Shown: piece after piece, positions 11,901 through 24,160 of the stretch
Numbering within the stretch: position 1 is the stretch's first letter
Layout of the letters: each line of letters begins with the position of its first letter
Origin: Tretioscincus oriximinensis
Lineage: Eukaryota > Chordata > Lepidosauria > Squamata > Gymnophthalmidae
DNA length: 64,000 nt
Assembly (NCBI GenBank): GCA_022410635.1
Contig: JAJVDF010000160.1
Span: forward strand, 879,208-943,207
Direction of reading: 5' to 3'
The notes under the pieces: generated by a model
What the model was told of the DNA's origin: nothing
Databases searched by the model: none
What the model saw: the letters and a program-made list of their open reading frames with translations, nothing else
Program-made: the position numbers and the translations under genes

Positions 11901-14900
11901 TTCATTACATTTTTATGATTCACATTGGAGCGCACAAGGATTTTATATGTTAATTAACACAGCAAGAGGCAAAATGTAATGAAAAACTTTGACTGTTGAC
12001 ATTTTGTTGGTCAAACATCTTATAATTTGAATCTACTTATCTATTTTGAGTTTCTACCTCATTTGTGGGGGGAAAGGCTATTAATAGAGTAAATATAGGT
12101 GTTGGGCAAACCTGTATCCTCTTTGGAAATAAAGTAGAGGCTTCAAGCCACATATGCTACACTGCATCCTTCTTAGTCACCAGGTTAAAGGGAAAATTCC
12201 ATTCCTTAGCTGTGTTGAATATATTGCTATGTTGACTGTATTGCACAATATATACATTTGTCCATATATGACTCCTGTATTAAGCTACTGGAGGGTTGGT
12301 GCAGAGTGTATCCCTTAATCCTGGTTATCTATCCCTGCTTTATCAAGACAAAGGGTACATCCAGGCATAATAAACAAGCACTGTGTATTTAAGCCATCAT
12401 ACAATGATTGCTCCACTATCCCTAAGAAGCAGCAGCAGCATGAAGGAAGGTGTGGTGACCATAATAGTCACTAGCATCTGGATGCTGAACATCCAGTGTG
12501 AAATCCACACATGTGTGCCATGCCAATCAATGTGAAATCCACACATATGTGCCAAGCCAATCAAGATGGCAGTGCGTAGCATATCCTGCTATGTTGGGGG
12601 AAACTCCACGAAAACTACTTTCCCCCAATTTTTAAAAAAGTGGGATATGAATTTCCTTTACACTTTCCTTACGCTAGGATGGCATGAGTGCCACTAAATC
12701 ATGCAGCAATCCAGCTATCATAACATAAGAAAAGCCTGAAGAAAAAACATGAAGATGCAACCTTAGAATGCAAAAGAGGATCAAAACTGGAAAGTAACAA
12801 AATTGGAGAAGCTTAAGATTCTGCTATTGTTCTGTTGATACTAAAATAAAACAGCTGCTATTTCAACTCCCTCTGTATCGAGAGTGTGTGTCTATAGAAG
12901 TAAGTGGCAATAATTATCCAGGATCATTATTTATAATACATTTCATGTGCAAAGCCCAGAGCAAATTGGAAGCACATCCAGCTAACAAAGGTAATTCAGC
13001 TAACTCCTCTGGTGATATTCTTAAACAATGTCTGAGAAATAGCACCATCACAGTAACCTTTTTAACTGACAGATTTCTAGCTATTACTTTTAAAAGTAAG
13101 ACGTCTTTTATATAACTTACTGGTTTGATGTCTCTTCCCTTCCATTTTGAATTTTAATAATTTGTTTGTGATTAACTTTTACTTACTTACACTTTTACTC
13201 ACACTTTACCTTGTGATCTACTTAAATTCTGACTACTCATATAAAAATCGTGACTTGGTTTTCTTATTGAGAGGGTTAGAAATCACTTAAAACTGTGCTA
13301 AGATAAATGTAAAAATGTACATGTTCATATAATGCAGATAAGAGACCAAAACTGGTTTCTCCAGGAAACAATCTGCATTTCAATAATGGTGTATCATCAA
13401 CACATTTTTCAACAAAGATTTTTTTTAAAGCGTAATTGTTGCTAAGGCCTCAATTCCTAGTTTTCAATGGTATATGACAGGTCAATGCATCTATTTTCAA
13501 ACTATCTTCAGTTCTGAAAAATGAACTTAATCCATTTTTTCAGGAAACAAGAATGATGAAACTCATTCTTCGTGACTGAAGATGGTTTAAAAGTTGATGT
13601 GTGACCATGACAGTTGAAAACCAGATCAAGAGCCTTGAAAATAAACAAACATCTAAAGCATTTGTGCTTGCTATTACCTTTCCCAATTATGCCCAAAGCC
13701 TTTCTCTTAATATAGAGGTTTCTCTGCTTGGTTACACTTAGGAATTTTATATGTACCACAGGCATTTAGGAAAAATCTTTAAAAGGATGATATTGATGTG
13801 TGGGAAGTGCAATTTTAGTAACTAAAGAATCCAGAAAATAGAAGGAGAGATAATAAATAAAGAGTAGATTGTAACATCTCAGGAAACAGTCCTGCAGAGA
13901 AGAATTTCCTAACCTGTGTGAAGGGGTCATCATTCTCAGTCAGGTTTCTCTTAAGCTGACGGAGCTCCATGCTCTTTTCACTCAGCCGATCTTCAAGCTG
14001 CTTCACCACGTCTTCCAAGGAATAAGTGGGTTCATAGGGAGGGGGTGGCTCTCCAGAGTTTTGTAGCCGACTCAGGCTTTTGCAGGATAGTGGTGCTTTT
14101 TCCACAGCCAAAGGATCCCGTGGTCCTCGAGAAGCTCTGTCTAAAGAGCCACCAATGTGGTTTATATGGCCTACAGAAGCACTGAGTTGGCTTGGAGCAG
14201 GCTTAAAGCGAGGATTGTAGGTAGGGAAGCTTTGAATAGAGTTGCTGCCCTCATCTAGGCTGATGGTGTGCAGTAGATGGTTGCGTAAAGGACCACGATG
14301 TGAGGAGCTGCTGGTGCTACTCTGTGTCAAGAGAGTATGCAAACTTCCATTGCTTTTAGATAGCTTCTGCCCTTTAGCTGATGACAACCCTGGCATGGAC
14401 AATAAACTTTTTCCAGTCACTACCTTGAAGGCTGATGGCCTGATGCGACACTGTTAAGAATAGAATAATCAGTAATTCGATTAAGTCATTAGCAGCAGAA
14501 GAGAAGAATCAGAAAGATGCAGTTGATAAGGGATCTGTCTCTATTAACTTTTTGAAATAACAAAACCGAATAGTGCCTTTCATCAGATAACAAGAGATGT
14601 ACTTATTTACATGATTAATGTAAACTTTTATTTCAGAAAGATCAAACTAAAAAGACTGTTCTATTTTATTCCGACAGCAACCCTGTGGGAGTAGAACTGA
14701 GTAGGCTCAGAATTTCCATTCCTAAATAAAGACATGGCTCCTGGCCATAATAGGATATTGGTTCTGAAGTGTATCATTCTGTATGAGAGCTCAGTTAATG
14801 CTGTCTTCTGCTTTGTAAATTTTTCTCAGCTCCACAGTACTGAGTCACCCTTGCTTAGAAAAAAAACCCTGTATAGCAGCCTACCCAACAACAGAGGGTC

Positions 14901-16265
14901 TCTGCAGATTTCTTGTTTCTCGGCTGCTCAGTTCAGAATCAGAAAACCACCATGTTTAAATAACTCAGGTTCTTGGAAAATCCTGCAAACTACTTGACAA
15001 CTATATGCTAATTCTCATGAGTCCAGTAATTCCCAATCTTTTTACTATCTGCCTGAATGTAACTGATGTCTTTGAGCATCTTTTTCATAAATATAATAAG
15101 GCAGTATTTGTCTGCCAATCAAGTCTGTGAGGGAGGAGCAATTGTCCAAATGAAAGCTTCCATTCAACCTCCCGAATCATGATTTAATATATAGAGAAAT
15201 GCAGTAGATCAAAGTATAGAGAAATCAAAAAGTGTTTCTATCATTACTGTCAACCTGTCCCTTTCTGCCCTGTTCTCACAGAAGTACTCCATCAGCCTGG
15301 ACTGTCAGAGTGGCAGCAAAGTTAGAACTGGTGACTCACAAAGATCTTGGCTTGATAAATTATTTTTGGGCCAGCAAAAACTTGCCAAGTGTCATTTCTA
15401 TGCCAATATATGTTGAAGATTGTGTGGGACTGAACTTGGGTGGGGCTCAGGGTCTATTAGCAACCATCCTGCTTTACAGGAACTATAGACAATTTAGAAC
15501 TTCCATAAGTCGAGCAAGTTTAATTCTAGGCTCCATCAAATCATTAGCTCCTCTTCTATTATAATGCACAAATAGAAACTTGCACCCCTCTATATGTAAA
15601 CAGAGTCTAGTTTTAATCATCTCTGAATAAACATGCTAGTCAGGATGAGAAAAGCTCAACATGATCTGAATTGTTCTAATGCTATTCCAAAATACCGTGT
15701 TTCTACATTTCATCATAACCTGCAAAAAACTAAATGAGTTTGAAATCCCAAAATATTGGTGGATCACTGTCAATATACTAGCAGGTTAGCCACTTTATTC
15801 CTCTGTCATCTGTCAAGAAACTCTCCCTTCCTTATTCCCACTGCAGTCCATCATTCTCACCTTATCAAAGCGTCCACGTTCGGGCAAAGAGCTTTTAGAG
15901 AAATCCACTCCTCGTTGATTATCACGAAAATAACGTTCAGGGGATTGGTTCTCCCGATCACTCTCATAGTCCCTTTTAAACCCACCACCAGACGATTGGT
16001 GCTTCTTTTCTGCACGGGCATCTCGTTTCCCTCCATGCAAGTAGCCAAAGACTTCACGCTGTGATGTTCCTTTGCGAAGCAAGCCATCTGGTTGGCGCAT
16101 CCCTCGCAGACCTCCTGGTGCAGTTGATGAGAAATCTTGCTTTTCTACTAGGCTTCCCACACTGCCCATGCTGAAGTCGTTATCAGGCTCGGAATCAAGA
16201 GAATAAGGATCAAAAAGACAATGGCTGGGGTCACAGGTCACATGAGAGGCCTGTGCTGTTGCCAT
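8347..16265 (-). CDS. N4BP3: N4BP3, NEDD4-binding protein 3 (whole coding region, four exons)
   Basis: Coding exons on the minus strand are 16,265-15,861, 14,450-13,914, 10,153-9,896 and 8,916-8,347, all joined in phase 0 and giving 589 residues; human is about 544. Domains in order: an N-terminal block with [13 protein letters not shown] and [10 protein letters not shown]; a Ser/Pro-rich linker with the NEDD4 WW-binding motif PPPPY at residues about 270-274 (genomic 14,034-14,048); then coiled coils from about residue 285 to the end. N4BP3 is a Fez1/LZTS-family ('fezzin') cytoplasmic protein that binds NEDD4-family E3 ligases and is known from axon and dendrite branching. The first ATG with the conserved N terminus is at 16,265. 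No frameshift or missing block was seen. Confidence 0.94.
8917..9895 (-). other. N4BP3 intron 3, with a retroelement tail
   Basis: Bounded by a GTGAGT-type donor (9,895) and TTTACAG acceptor (8,917). At about 9,540-9,665 is an inverted retroelement tail: on the minus strand it reads 'ctgccctgagaccttcgggt' followed by an AT-rich end, like the other LINE/SINE tails here. The rest is unremarkable. Confidence 0.6.
9896..10153 (-). CDS. N4BP3: N4BP3 exon 3
   Basis: 86 codons from [16 protein letters not shown] to ETKWE, with acceptor GTGACAG and donor GAG|GTGAGT. The encoded segment is a continuous Gln/Leu/Glu/Arg-rich coiled coil ([20 protein letters not shown]), the core of the fezzin coiled-coil region. 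Confidence 0.93.
10478..10612 (+). repeat. SINE family B, 3' half
   Basis: 'ctagataaatgggaacaacc', 'ggggaagatagaatgtaagc' and 'gccactttgagtcccttcag', then TTCTTCTTCTTC. These match the 3' half of the full copy at 30,385-30,692. Confidence 0.7.
11611..11858 (+). repeat. SINE family A (tRNA-derived)
   Basis: 'gagccagtttggtatagtgg' head, 'gttcgattccccactcctcc' B-box-like block, 'ccttgggccagtcacag', tail 'ccctgagaacttcgggtata' and (AAAT)n. Close to the copies at 3,091 and 34,154. Confidence 0.85.
13914..14450 (-). CDS. N4BP3: N4BP3 exon 2 (PPxY exon)
   Basis: 179 codons from CRIRPSAFK to DPFTQ, with acceptor CTTAACAG and donor CAG|GTTAGG. The middle is Ser/Thr-rich and disordered ([14 protein letters not shown]). 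[10 protein letters not shown] follows, supplying the PPxY ligand for NEDD4 WW domains. The start of the coiled coil comes next ([20 protein letters not shown]). Confidence 0.93.
14451..15860 (-). other. N4BP3 intron 1 of the coding part, nothing identified
   Basis: Donor AAG|GTGAGA at 15,861/15,860 and acceptor at 14,451. Open frames here are not supported, and I see no clear repeat. Confidence 0.5.
15861..16265 (-). CDS. N4BP3: N4BP3 exon 1 of the coding part (start codon)
   Basis: 135 codons starting [13 protein letters not shown]. The conserved blocks [25 protein letters not shown] and REVFGYLHG match the N4BP3 N terminus. The same exon carries 30 bases of 5' UTR (16,266-16,295) after a candidate acceptor TTTTGGTAG. 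Confidence 0.92.
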
Positions 16266-16682
16266 GGAGATTCAGAGACAAGCCGAATTCCAACACTACC
16301 AAAATAAATCACAAAAAATACACCACAGGTTATTGATATATATTTGTTTCCCACTAGGAGATCAAAGCTAAAATAAAACCCCTCTCCCAATCTATTCCTA
16401 GCAGTAAAATACTTTAATTAATTCCTGCTAAAAAATACATGGCCTATTTGAGATGTTGAAGCTGAAAGATCCCGCAACAATTTATTGTATATGATATATC
16501 TTTACCATGAGGAATGGGGGATCCATCTTTGTCAGATTTTACTAAACCATGCCTGCCTGCTGCTGGAACTGCTAGCAATAAGAACTGAACAACATGTCAC
16601 GAGCCACAGTTTCATCATTACACCATAAATCTAAATTTGAAGCCTAATTATATTCCCCTTTTTACAGTCTTGCATTACTTAC

Positions 16683-16760
16683 CCAGCCAGGGCAAAGTCA
16701 AAGTGCAGAAGATGCTTCTTCAGAAGGAAGAAGCTTCAACAAAGAGCTGAGATCAACCCA
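16683..16760 (-). other. Candidate untranslated exon of N4BP3 (5' UTR)
   Basis: On the minus strand GCCCTGGCTGG is followed by an almost consensus donor GTAAGT (16,682-16,677), about 390 bases upstream of the acceptor for the start-codon exon. The upstream boundary is unclear: it could be a spliced exon or a local transcription start. Only the donor is well supported. Confidence 0.35.
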
Positions 16761-18324
16761 GTCCTGTTCCTCACAGAGGCATGAACTCTTCCCATAACAG
16801 TTGACTGCTACATATAACTCCTCCCATTGCTTCAAGCAATAGGGTGGGAAATCAAAATAAACTTAGGTGTCTAAGAAGCTACAAAACTGGCATGGCTTGT
16901 GAAACTACCAAATCCTCTCTAACCAGTGCTAGAGCAAGTGATTTCCTTGTTTATGTTCTCCAGCAAGCTTCTGAGGTAGGTAGTGGCTTCCTCTAGGAAA
17001 TCACTCTTAGGTTTTGGTGGCCATCACTGAAAAATCTTTTTATCAGCCTAAAGGGCACGCACTGACCTAACAAAACATTTGGCCCAGAACAAGAAAAGTT
17101 GTTCCTGTCTTGCCATCTTGTTAAAATGAAAACAAAGGTTTGGCTAGAAAGAGCATGACTTGTATTCCACCTACATCATGCAGCCTCCTATTCAACTAAT
17201 TAACAGTCCAAACAAGGACACCAAGACACATACCAGAGCCTGAACTCTTCCTGTTTCAGTTCCAGTATCTTAAATTACAGGCTTCTTGAATGTGGGCACT
17301 GTGCTGCTCCAACTGCAGACGGAATAGGCAGAATCCATTTGCACCTGCTCTGGCAAGTCCTAGGCGCCTCATAACCAGTTTCTATTTCATTCTTCCTTAG
17401 ACATTGAAAGAAAGTAGCCCTGCAACCCAATAAATTTACTGAAATGTGTACATGACTGAGGCCTAAAAATATTTCCTCTGCATACTTTTTTAGCACACTG
17501 TGCCATAAACTTGAGTGCTGAAAGCAGATGATTATGTATCTCACTATAAAGAGAACTGTCCTATGCCTAAAAGTGTCTTCTATTTAAAGAGCTAGTCTAA
17601 ATCCAATTCAAAAAATATTAAGTAGGAGTATCCCCAAAGCTTCTCACAGTTATTTCCTATATATAACAGAATAACTAGGCATATAAATCACTGGATCATA
17701 GTCTCCCCCTACCCAACCAATATGAAATGTATTATTTTGCTGTGTAAACTAAAGAAGTAGAAGAAGTATCAAATTTGTATACCACAAATTGTATTTATTC
17801 ATAAAAGCTACCATACGTACACTTGCATCATGTTATGGTTTAAAAAGGATAATCACTTCAGTAAGATAAGCCTGAAACTCTTATAATAGCATCGGGTTTT
17901 TGCAGTCTCCCAAATTAGCCAAAATAATTAAATATGAGTAGTCTTTTTAGCTACTGCATCCCTATTTTTCTATAGAACACACCACCTCCACTATGTCTCA
18001 GAAACTGCCGAACAGTATGAAGAGGATACAATCTGTTTTCTCTGAGTAACAACTGAAATAAGTATCTTGGCATTGATTCATTTGATGAAGCAAAGTTTCC
18101 TTCCTTTCTCAGTAGGTAATGTTCTAGCTAGCTAAATTGGAAACAGATGACGATTAGAGGAAATACAGATGAATCAAACAGGAAAGCCTGTTTGGGAGGT
18201 AGGTTTGGGTAGAATCGCAGAATTTCCTGCAGGTGTGAAGACTTTGGATATCATTACTAGGAAGGAATTTGTAGTAATAATTGCAAATGAAAACATGGCC
18301 TCCAAGTGATACAATTTAAAAAAC

Positions 18325-18510
18325 AGCCATGTTAGTCTGGTCTCTGCTGTAGCATCTTAGAGACTGACAAGAAAAAGTGAGCCAGCATGAATTTTTATAG
18401 ACAAGGCTATGATATAAAGTGGATAACTGTATTTGAATAAGTAGATTTGTCTATGAAAGCATCTGCCTACCTTTTTCATCTGTAAAGCGCTATGAGACTC
18501 CTGTTAGCTA
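18325..18510. repeat. Interspersed repeat with 'tagcatcttagagactgaca' motif
   Basis: The left part carries 'tagcatcttagagactgaca'. The right part carries the inverse-type block 'gtaaagcgctatgagactcc'. Related blocks lie at 34,495-34,612 and 39,358-39,420. From memory, this 'actctaaggtgc/gactaacaa' unit is widespread in amniotes. Class uncertain. Confidence 0.5.
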
Positions 18511-21098
18511 GCCACCAAGTGCTAGAGACGTATGGAGCAAGTATAAATATAATTGTATAGCTCCTGTATATGGCAGACATGAGCAACACATGGAGGCAGA
18601 AACCACTCAATGACTGGCTTTTTGTTAGGGTTAAACTGGCAAATAGTACCCTTTTTTATTATGGTAACTGCGTGATTAATTTAGTATTGATGATTATTCT
18701 CTGTGTATGTTGCGTATTTCAGTCTGCATGGAATGAGGGACCTATTGTAATTTCTTTGTCAGAGACCCATTACTCTCTCTATAGTCATTCAGATTTGCTA
18801 TCTGAAGGTAGAAGAATTCTCTACATGGCTTTTCCAGATTTTTTAAACTCAAGTGAGCCAATTGGTTGCTGATTTCATCATGAGGTTGCAAAACTGGTTT
18901 TTCCCTTGGAAAAGACTCAGAGATAAAATAAAAGAAATAGCACAGTTGAAATTCTTCCAGAAATCACTTAACACTCCTAACATCATTTTATAGCTATGCA
19001 AGGTATGATTTCAATATGGCACCTATGAAAGAGCAAAGTATATGTGATTTTAACTAGGTGATGAAAGATAACTCATCGTGTAGAAAGAAGAAAAGAAGAA
19101 TACATCCTAAAAAATAGGAGACTGCTAATGTAATTCAGTGAGCATGAGATCCACTCCAGTCGTCCTAGTATGTAAACATCCAAGGATTCAATTTAAGGGG
19201 AAAAAAGGATAAACAACAGAATAAAATTATGCCACACTGGGGGAGTGAAGGAGCCAGAACTGATCAGCAGGGAAGGTCCTATTGCCTTTTGGGTCACGCA
19301 CACACTGAATCACTGCATTGCCATCAGTTAATCATGCATCTGCAGTCTGAGTCTCCCAAGAAAAGCTGTAACAATAAAAGAAATTAGCAGTTGGGCTGCA
19401 ATATAAACCGTGTTTTGCCTGCATTTAATGTGGGCTAGCTTTAATAATGAGGACAAGGATATAAAATCCATAAAGGAAATCACATTTTTTTAAAAAAGCA
19501 TGCTAATCAAACCTGCCTACATATAACTGTATCCTCAGTGACTCATTTATTCTGATTTAAAGCCAGCAGGCAGTGGGAGGATCTCTAGGGAGCAAAGTAG
19601 CCCACTTTTGATACTGGCTGAGGGCACATTTCTTCACCAGGAAAAGATAAAAGCAGAAGAGCCTGGCTATATATATATGCCACTTTTCCATGTCCAAATA
19701 CTATTTTTCAGTATCGCGCTCATTTTTTAAAAAAAGCGTGTTGTCATTGTTTCAGTTAATGTTCAAAAGCTATTAATTGGAATTTGTACAAATAAATTAT
19801 TAAACAAGACATTAGCACTACTGAAAATGAATTCTAATAGAAAGGTAAGAAATGCAGTCTTAGTGATGCTAGATAATAAAATGTTCAAACCACAGCATAG
19901 AAGAAACTATTTAGAGGGGAGTCTGAAAAAAACCGGAACAGTTCGATTGGCACAGCAGTCAACATAGCTAATACATTTGTATCCATGTTCTATTTGGATA
20001 TGTATCCATAGTCAGCCCCAAGTACAGTATTGCAAAAAAAAAATGGACTCAGTGGTGCAAAACATAACAAAGCTATCATAAATAATCTCCTTCTATGTAA
20101 AGTCACGATAGAAAAAGAGCCACTAAACTGCAAAGGTTTATCATCCATTTTCTTACATGTACAGCATACCTAAATGTCCAATATAGACACCAATCCATAA
20201 CTGTTCTAGCCTATTCTCCATCAAATCTGACATGAAATTAAACTCATTTATGCCACAGGCTGATTAACAGTGGCATAAGAGTATTTAATAGCAAAAAAAC
20301 TAAACTTACCATAATAAGAAGGTACCAGCTTCTGCCTCATTTTTTTAATCGTTCAGGGCAGTCATACAGATTAGAAGTCTCTCTCAACTGGCAATAAACT
20401 TCTTGCCCCTTGAAACAATTGCCTCAAGCAGTGCACAAATTTATTATGTGATGGATAATTAATTAGCCCAATATCTCCAGTATCCTCTGTTTTATGGAAA
20501 TAAGTTAGATGTTGATGAAAAAGAATCTTATCTCTGCCAGAAAAAGAGGTCCATAGCCTAACTACAAACAGACACCTAGCCAGCTTCAATCCTCTCTGGT
20601 GATCAGAATCAAAACAGTCCCAAACGATATATATGTGGGACAACTATCTTCCATATAATACCCTCAGGGACTACATGCATTGCTAACACCACAAATTTTA
20701 CAAGTTGCCACAGCTCCCACCTCCTAGTGTATGAAACCAAACTCCAATTCACACGTCAAGGGTGACAGATTTTCCTTACTGTATAAGGATCTCTCTCACT
20801 ATCATTAATAGATAGGATGGAATGAGAGTTTCAAGAAACATTCCAAATGATGACCCAGATTAGTGCCAAGCCCATGGGTTCTCAGAACTTCTCTGGCTTC
20901 TCTCATCATCAGCTTCCTTCATCCCGGGTGTTGTGTAAACAAACAATAACGACAGTGACTCCATTTAATTGCTTTCACTCTTGAAAGCACGTGCACGCAC
21001 ACCCTGCACATTAAAGTGTTACAATGGAATTCAGCACCTCTTCCCAACAACCAGCTTCTCAGAAGGAGGTTTTCATGAAACCAAACCACCAACAATAA

Positions 21099-21268
21099 GG
21101 CCCTTTGTGCATTAGAGTTTATTCTAGATTATATCTTGGAATAGAGGCATGCCATTCACACTCTATTAATTCCCAGATGCATTCTGCCATAGTCTATACC
21201 AGCTTGTAGATGGCTGGTCCCTATTTCCAAGGTATAATCCAGAAACAGGTCTAGTGCAGAAAAAGCCA
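21099..21268. mobile_element. Fold-back element (MITE-like), about 170 bp
   Basis: Left end 'ggccctttgtgcattagag' pairs with the reverse complement of the right end, which reads ggctttttctgcactagac. The arms continue with 'ctagattatatcttgg' against 'ctggattataccttgg'. A relative with the same ends lies at 63,172-63,356. Confidence 0.6.
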
Positions 21269-22789
21269 AAATGTAAGTGCACCATTAAATATAAAAATTT
21301 AAAGAAATAAACATAACGTACCAAAGACACCATTGCCACTCAGAGACCTAGGTTGTAATGGGATTCTTGGCAAAGATCACAAAATGAAAACAATTTTGCT
21401 ACCAATCAATGTGAAGATTTTTTTTTCAGTCTAAAGCAGATTTTGATATTTATCAGAGTCATTTCTATATAGCATGCTGTACTAAGTAAGGGCTGTTCAC
21501 AGTCCATCCTGGTCCAGGTTTAAGGCCACAATAACAATAAAAGCTGTCCAGGACCTTTTCACCCAGGCACCCAGAAATAGTGCACTTTGGGCATTATTTT
21601 CAGTGTCACTGACAAAATGGTGCCACGGTACTGTTCGTGACATGGTTATGGGAGTGCTTATAAACAGTCTATTAGAGAAACACAATATGGTGATGTTTCC
21701 CACTTTGTGGCCTAACCTTTCTTGGATGGAATGATCCACTTGAGGGGGGAATGCCCTCCTATCAAAATGGCCGACACGGTGAAGACAAAATGAATTGCAA
21801 ACCACTTTAGTCCTGAGTGTATTCATGTGGAGAAAAAATTCCCATAGAATAAAGAAAATGGGGAAAGTGTTTTGCTCTTCAGATTTTATTTTCTACAAAA
21901 CCTGTGTTGTTTTATGCACTGCATTGTTTAGGTTGCCTTTAATTATGTAAATGATGGGCTGCCCTTATGTGCTTATCCTCTGCTATTTTCTCATAATTAT
22001 GCCACATTTACTCACCTTAGTTATATTATAAGTTTCTACTGAAGTGGATGCTAAGATATATAATCATTCCTTGTATAATGCTATGGTTTGGCTTCCACAA
22101 ATAACCATGCAATGCAAAAACTTTGTAACACAGATAATTGTCACCTATGAAAACCAGAGATCCGGTTTATAAGCCAATGGTACCATTGAGGGGAGACTCA
22201 TTCTACTAAAGTTGATGGTATTGTGGCGGAGGAAAAGACTATAAAATAAGTCAGTGGTGCTGGAGATCCAGTTTGCTGCTTTGTCAACGTCTGCAGATGG
22301 CAAGAGGAAATTAACTCTCACTGACTATCCCAGCAATATACTGGACTCATACCTTGGCTTATCATTTCTTCCTCTTGAAAAATAACTGTCTGAAGGAAGA
22401 ACCCACCTATTTCTCTTTAGTGTTTTTTCGAGTGCTTCCTACCCATAGTCACTGAATAAGAAAAAAGATTCTGCAGACAGATTAGCCAGATAAACAATTG
22501 CTATTGAGGAATCCCATTGTCATTGTCTGGTTTTTCATTACAGCTAGTGGGTTTTCGCTTGACTAAACTGGTACTACATTTGGTTTGTTATAAATATATG
22601 AGGCAAGCCTGATATAGTCCCAGAAACGTTTTTGTTTGAAATTCATACAGAATGCCAATAGCACCTTCGGTATTTTGTTATGTCCTGCCTTTTCTATAAG
22701 TTATGAATCAGTTTGTTGTACAATCATACATAATGGTATGCATACAAGTAAAAGAAACTGTATGAAAGTGAAGTTGAATGGATTCATAT

Positions 22790-23811
22790 TGGCTGCAAAT
22801 GCATTAGGGCTAAAAACAGATGTGACAGTGGATACAGTGTCCTCTGGGCACATTTGGTTACCAAAAAAACCCAACTGCGGAGCGCTCCCAGTATGCACAC
22901 CATTGGTTTCGGCTACAGAGTTCTTTGTCAAAACTGACACCACTGTTGTTTTTCTTCATTTGCGTTAATTCTGCTCTGGCTGCAGAATTGCCCGTAGCTG
23001 CCCTCTTTTGTGTGGGTGCTCCCATTTCAGATTCATGCCAATCCGTAATGTAATTTTTGCCCCAGCCAATAGTGAAAGGGGGCGTCCCTGGACTGGGCTG
23101 CTGTGCATGTTGTATTTCCTGCCAGTTCCTCATAACCCCCACTTAATTATATTCTGCGCCAGGTCCTTTCGGGCAGTGCACTATCCCAACCTTGATCTCA
23201 TTTATTTGTAGCTAGAACATAAGGGTCACTATGCACAGCAACTCTGCCACCTGCACTTCACTCCTAACATCCGATGAGGCTAGTCCATTCCAGCAACAGC
23301 AGCAGCAGCTTCCCTCCCTTGCTCCTTCTTTCAGGGAGGGAGGGAGGAGCTTCTGCTGACAACGGGAAGAAAAGCGACCCAACGGGGACTGGGTCTTGAA
23401 GCCACTACTCCGCTCCCTCCCTGAGCAGAGAAAGGCTAAAAAACCTTTTTCCCCGCTCAGGAAGGGGGCGGAGTAGCAGCTTCAAGACCCCAAGCCCTGC
23501 TGGGTCGCTTCCTTTCCTGTTGTCAGCCCGAAGCTCCTCCCTCCCTCCCTGAAGAAGGAGGAGCGGGAAGGGGCAGCTGCTGTTGGTGGAAATGGAAGTA
23601 GAGACAGGGTAGAGGGAGGAACCACCCAGTAGCTGCAGACGGAGCAGCTAGGTGGGAGGGATATGAAGGAGGTCCAGTGTCATCATGTGCTCTCTGGGAA
23701 CATTGAAACAGAACTGGAAACGGATGGGGGATTTGGCATTCACTTCGGATTGGTTTCAGAGATTTCCAAAGCGCTTTCTCTTCCGCTTTTAGCCCTAGTG
23801 TGTCTGCAACC
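22790..23811. mobile_element. Candidate non-autonomous DNA transposon, about 1.0 kb, with internal palindrome
   Basis: The left end 'ggctgcaaatgcattagggc' and the inverted right end 'ggttgcagacacactagggc' match over about 28 bases, sharing 'tagggctaaaa'. Inside, 23,290-23,435 and 23,440-23,590 form a GC-rich inverted repeat of about 145 bp per arm around a short spacer. I could not find a convincing target-site duplication. No transposase frame is present. Confidence 0.55.
23290..23590. repeat. Large GC-rich imperfect palindrome
   Basis: The left arm holds 'cagggagggagggaggagct', 'agcgacccaac' and 'gggtcttgaag'. The right arm, reverse complemented, holds 'cagggagggagggaggagct', 'agcgacccagc' and 'gggtcttgaag' in the same order. 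Estimated identity is 80-85% by eye. Confidence 0.75.
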
Positions 23812-24039
23812 ATTGTTTAATTCGTATGCATTCTGACTGGATATTATTTCATTTAAATGGATTTGTTAATCTGCTCCTGGCAAATTTCAGATTTGCCTCA
23901 TGTTTAGTCAGTACTTAACAACCACAATTGCATTATAAATAATAAATAAATAAATATAACACACCCGTAAATATACAATCAATACAACACACAGCATACA
24001 AACTCGACATTTTAAATTCTTGTGTTTCTTTTATGGTTT

Positions 24040-24160
24040 TAATGTTGTGAAGGTCATGACGACCTGAATTTTTAACTTTTGTAAGCCGCCCTGGACACCT
24101 TCGGGGGGAAGGGCGGGGTAAAAATCTTTAAAATAAATAAATAAAATAAATAAATATTTA
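24040..24160 (+). repeat. LINE/SINE 3' tail, plus strand
   Basis: 'tttgtaagccgccctggaca' and 'gaagggcggggtaaaaat', then (AAAT)n: the usual reptilian L2/SINE terminal hairpin and tail. Confidence 0.6.

Larger units (their letters stand above)
10154..13913 (-). other. N4BP3 intron 2 with two SINE copies
   Basis: Contains a 3' half-copy of SINE family B at 10,478-10,612 and a full SINE family A copy at 11,611-11,858. Between about 12,480 and 12,570 is a short direct duplication: 'gtgaaatccacacatgtgtgcca' appears again, slightly changed, about 46 bases later. No exon is supported. Confidence 0.6.
16761..22789. other. Long non-coding stretch (probable N4BP3 first intron) with few identifiable repeats
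   Basis: If the first exon at the CpG island (37,869) belongs to N4BP3, this is its first intron; otherwise it is intergenic. I identify a sauropsid interspersed repeat at 18,325-18,510 and a fold-back element at 21,099-21,268. The remainder has no supportable exon. Confidence 0.45.

Noticed and set aside
18570..18872. 100-codon plus frame with a hydrophobic stretch
   Set aside because: No homologue recognised, composition typical of AT-rich intron sequence, no splice support.
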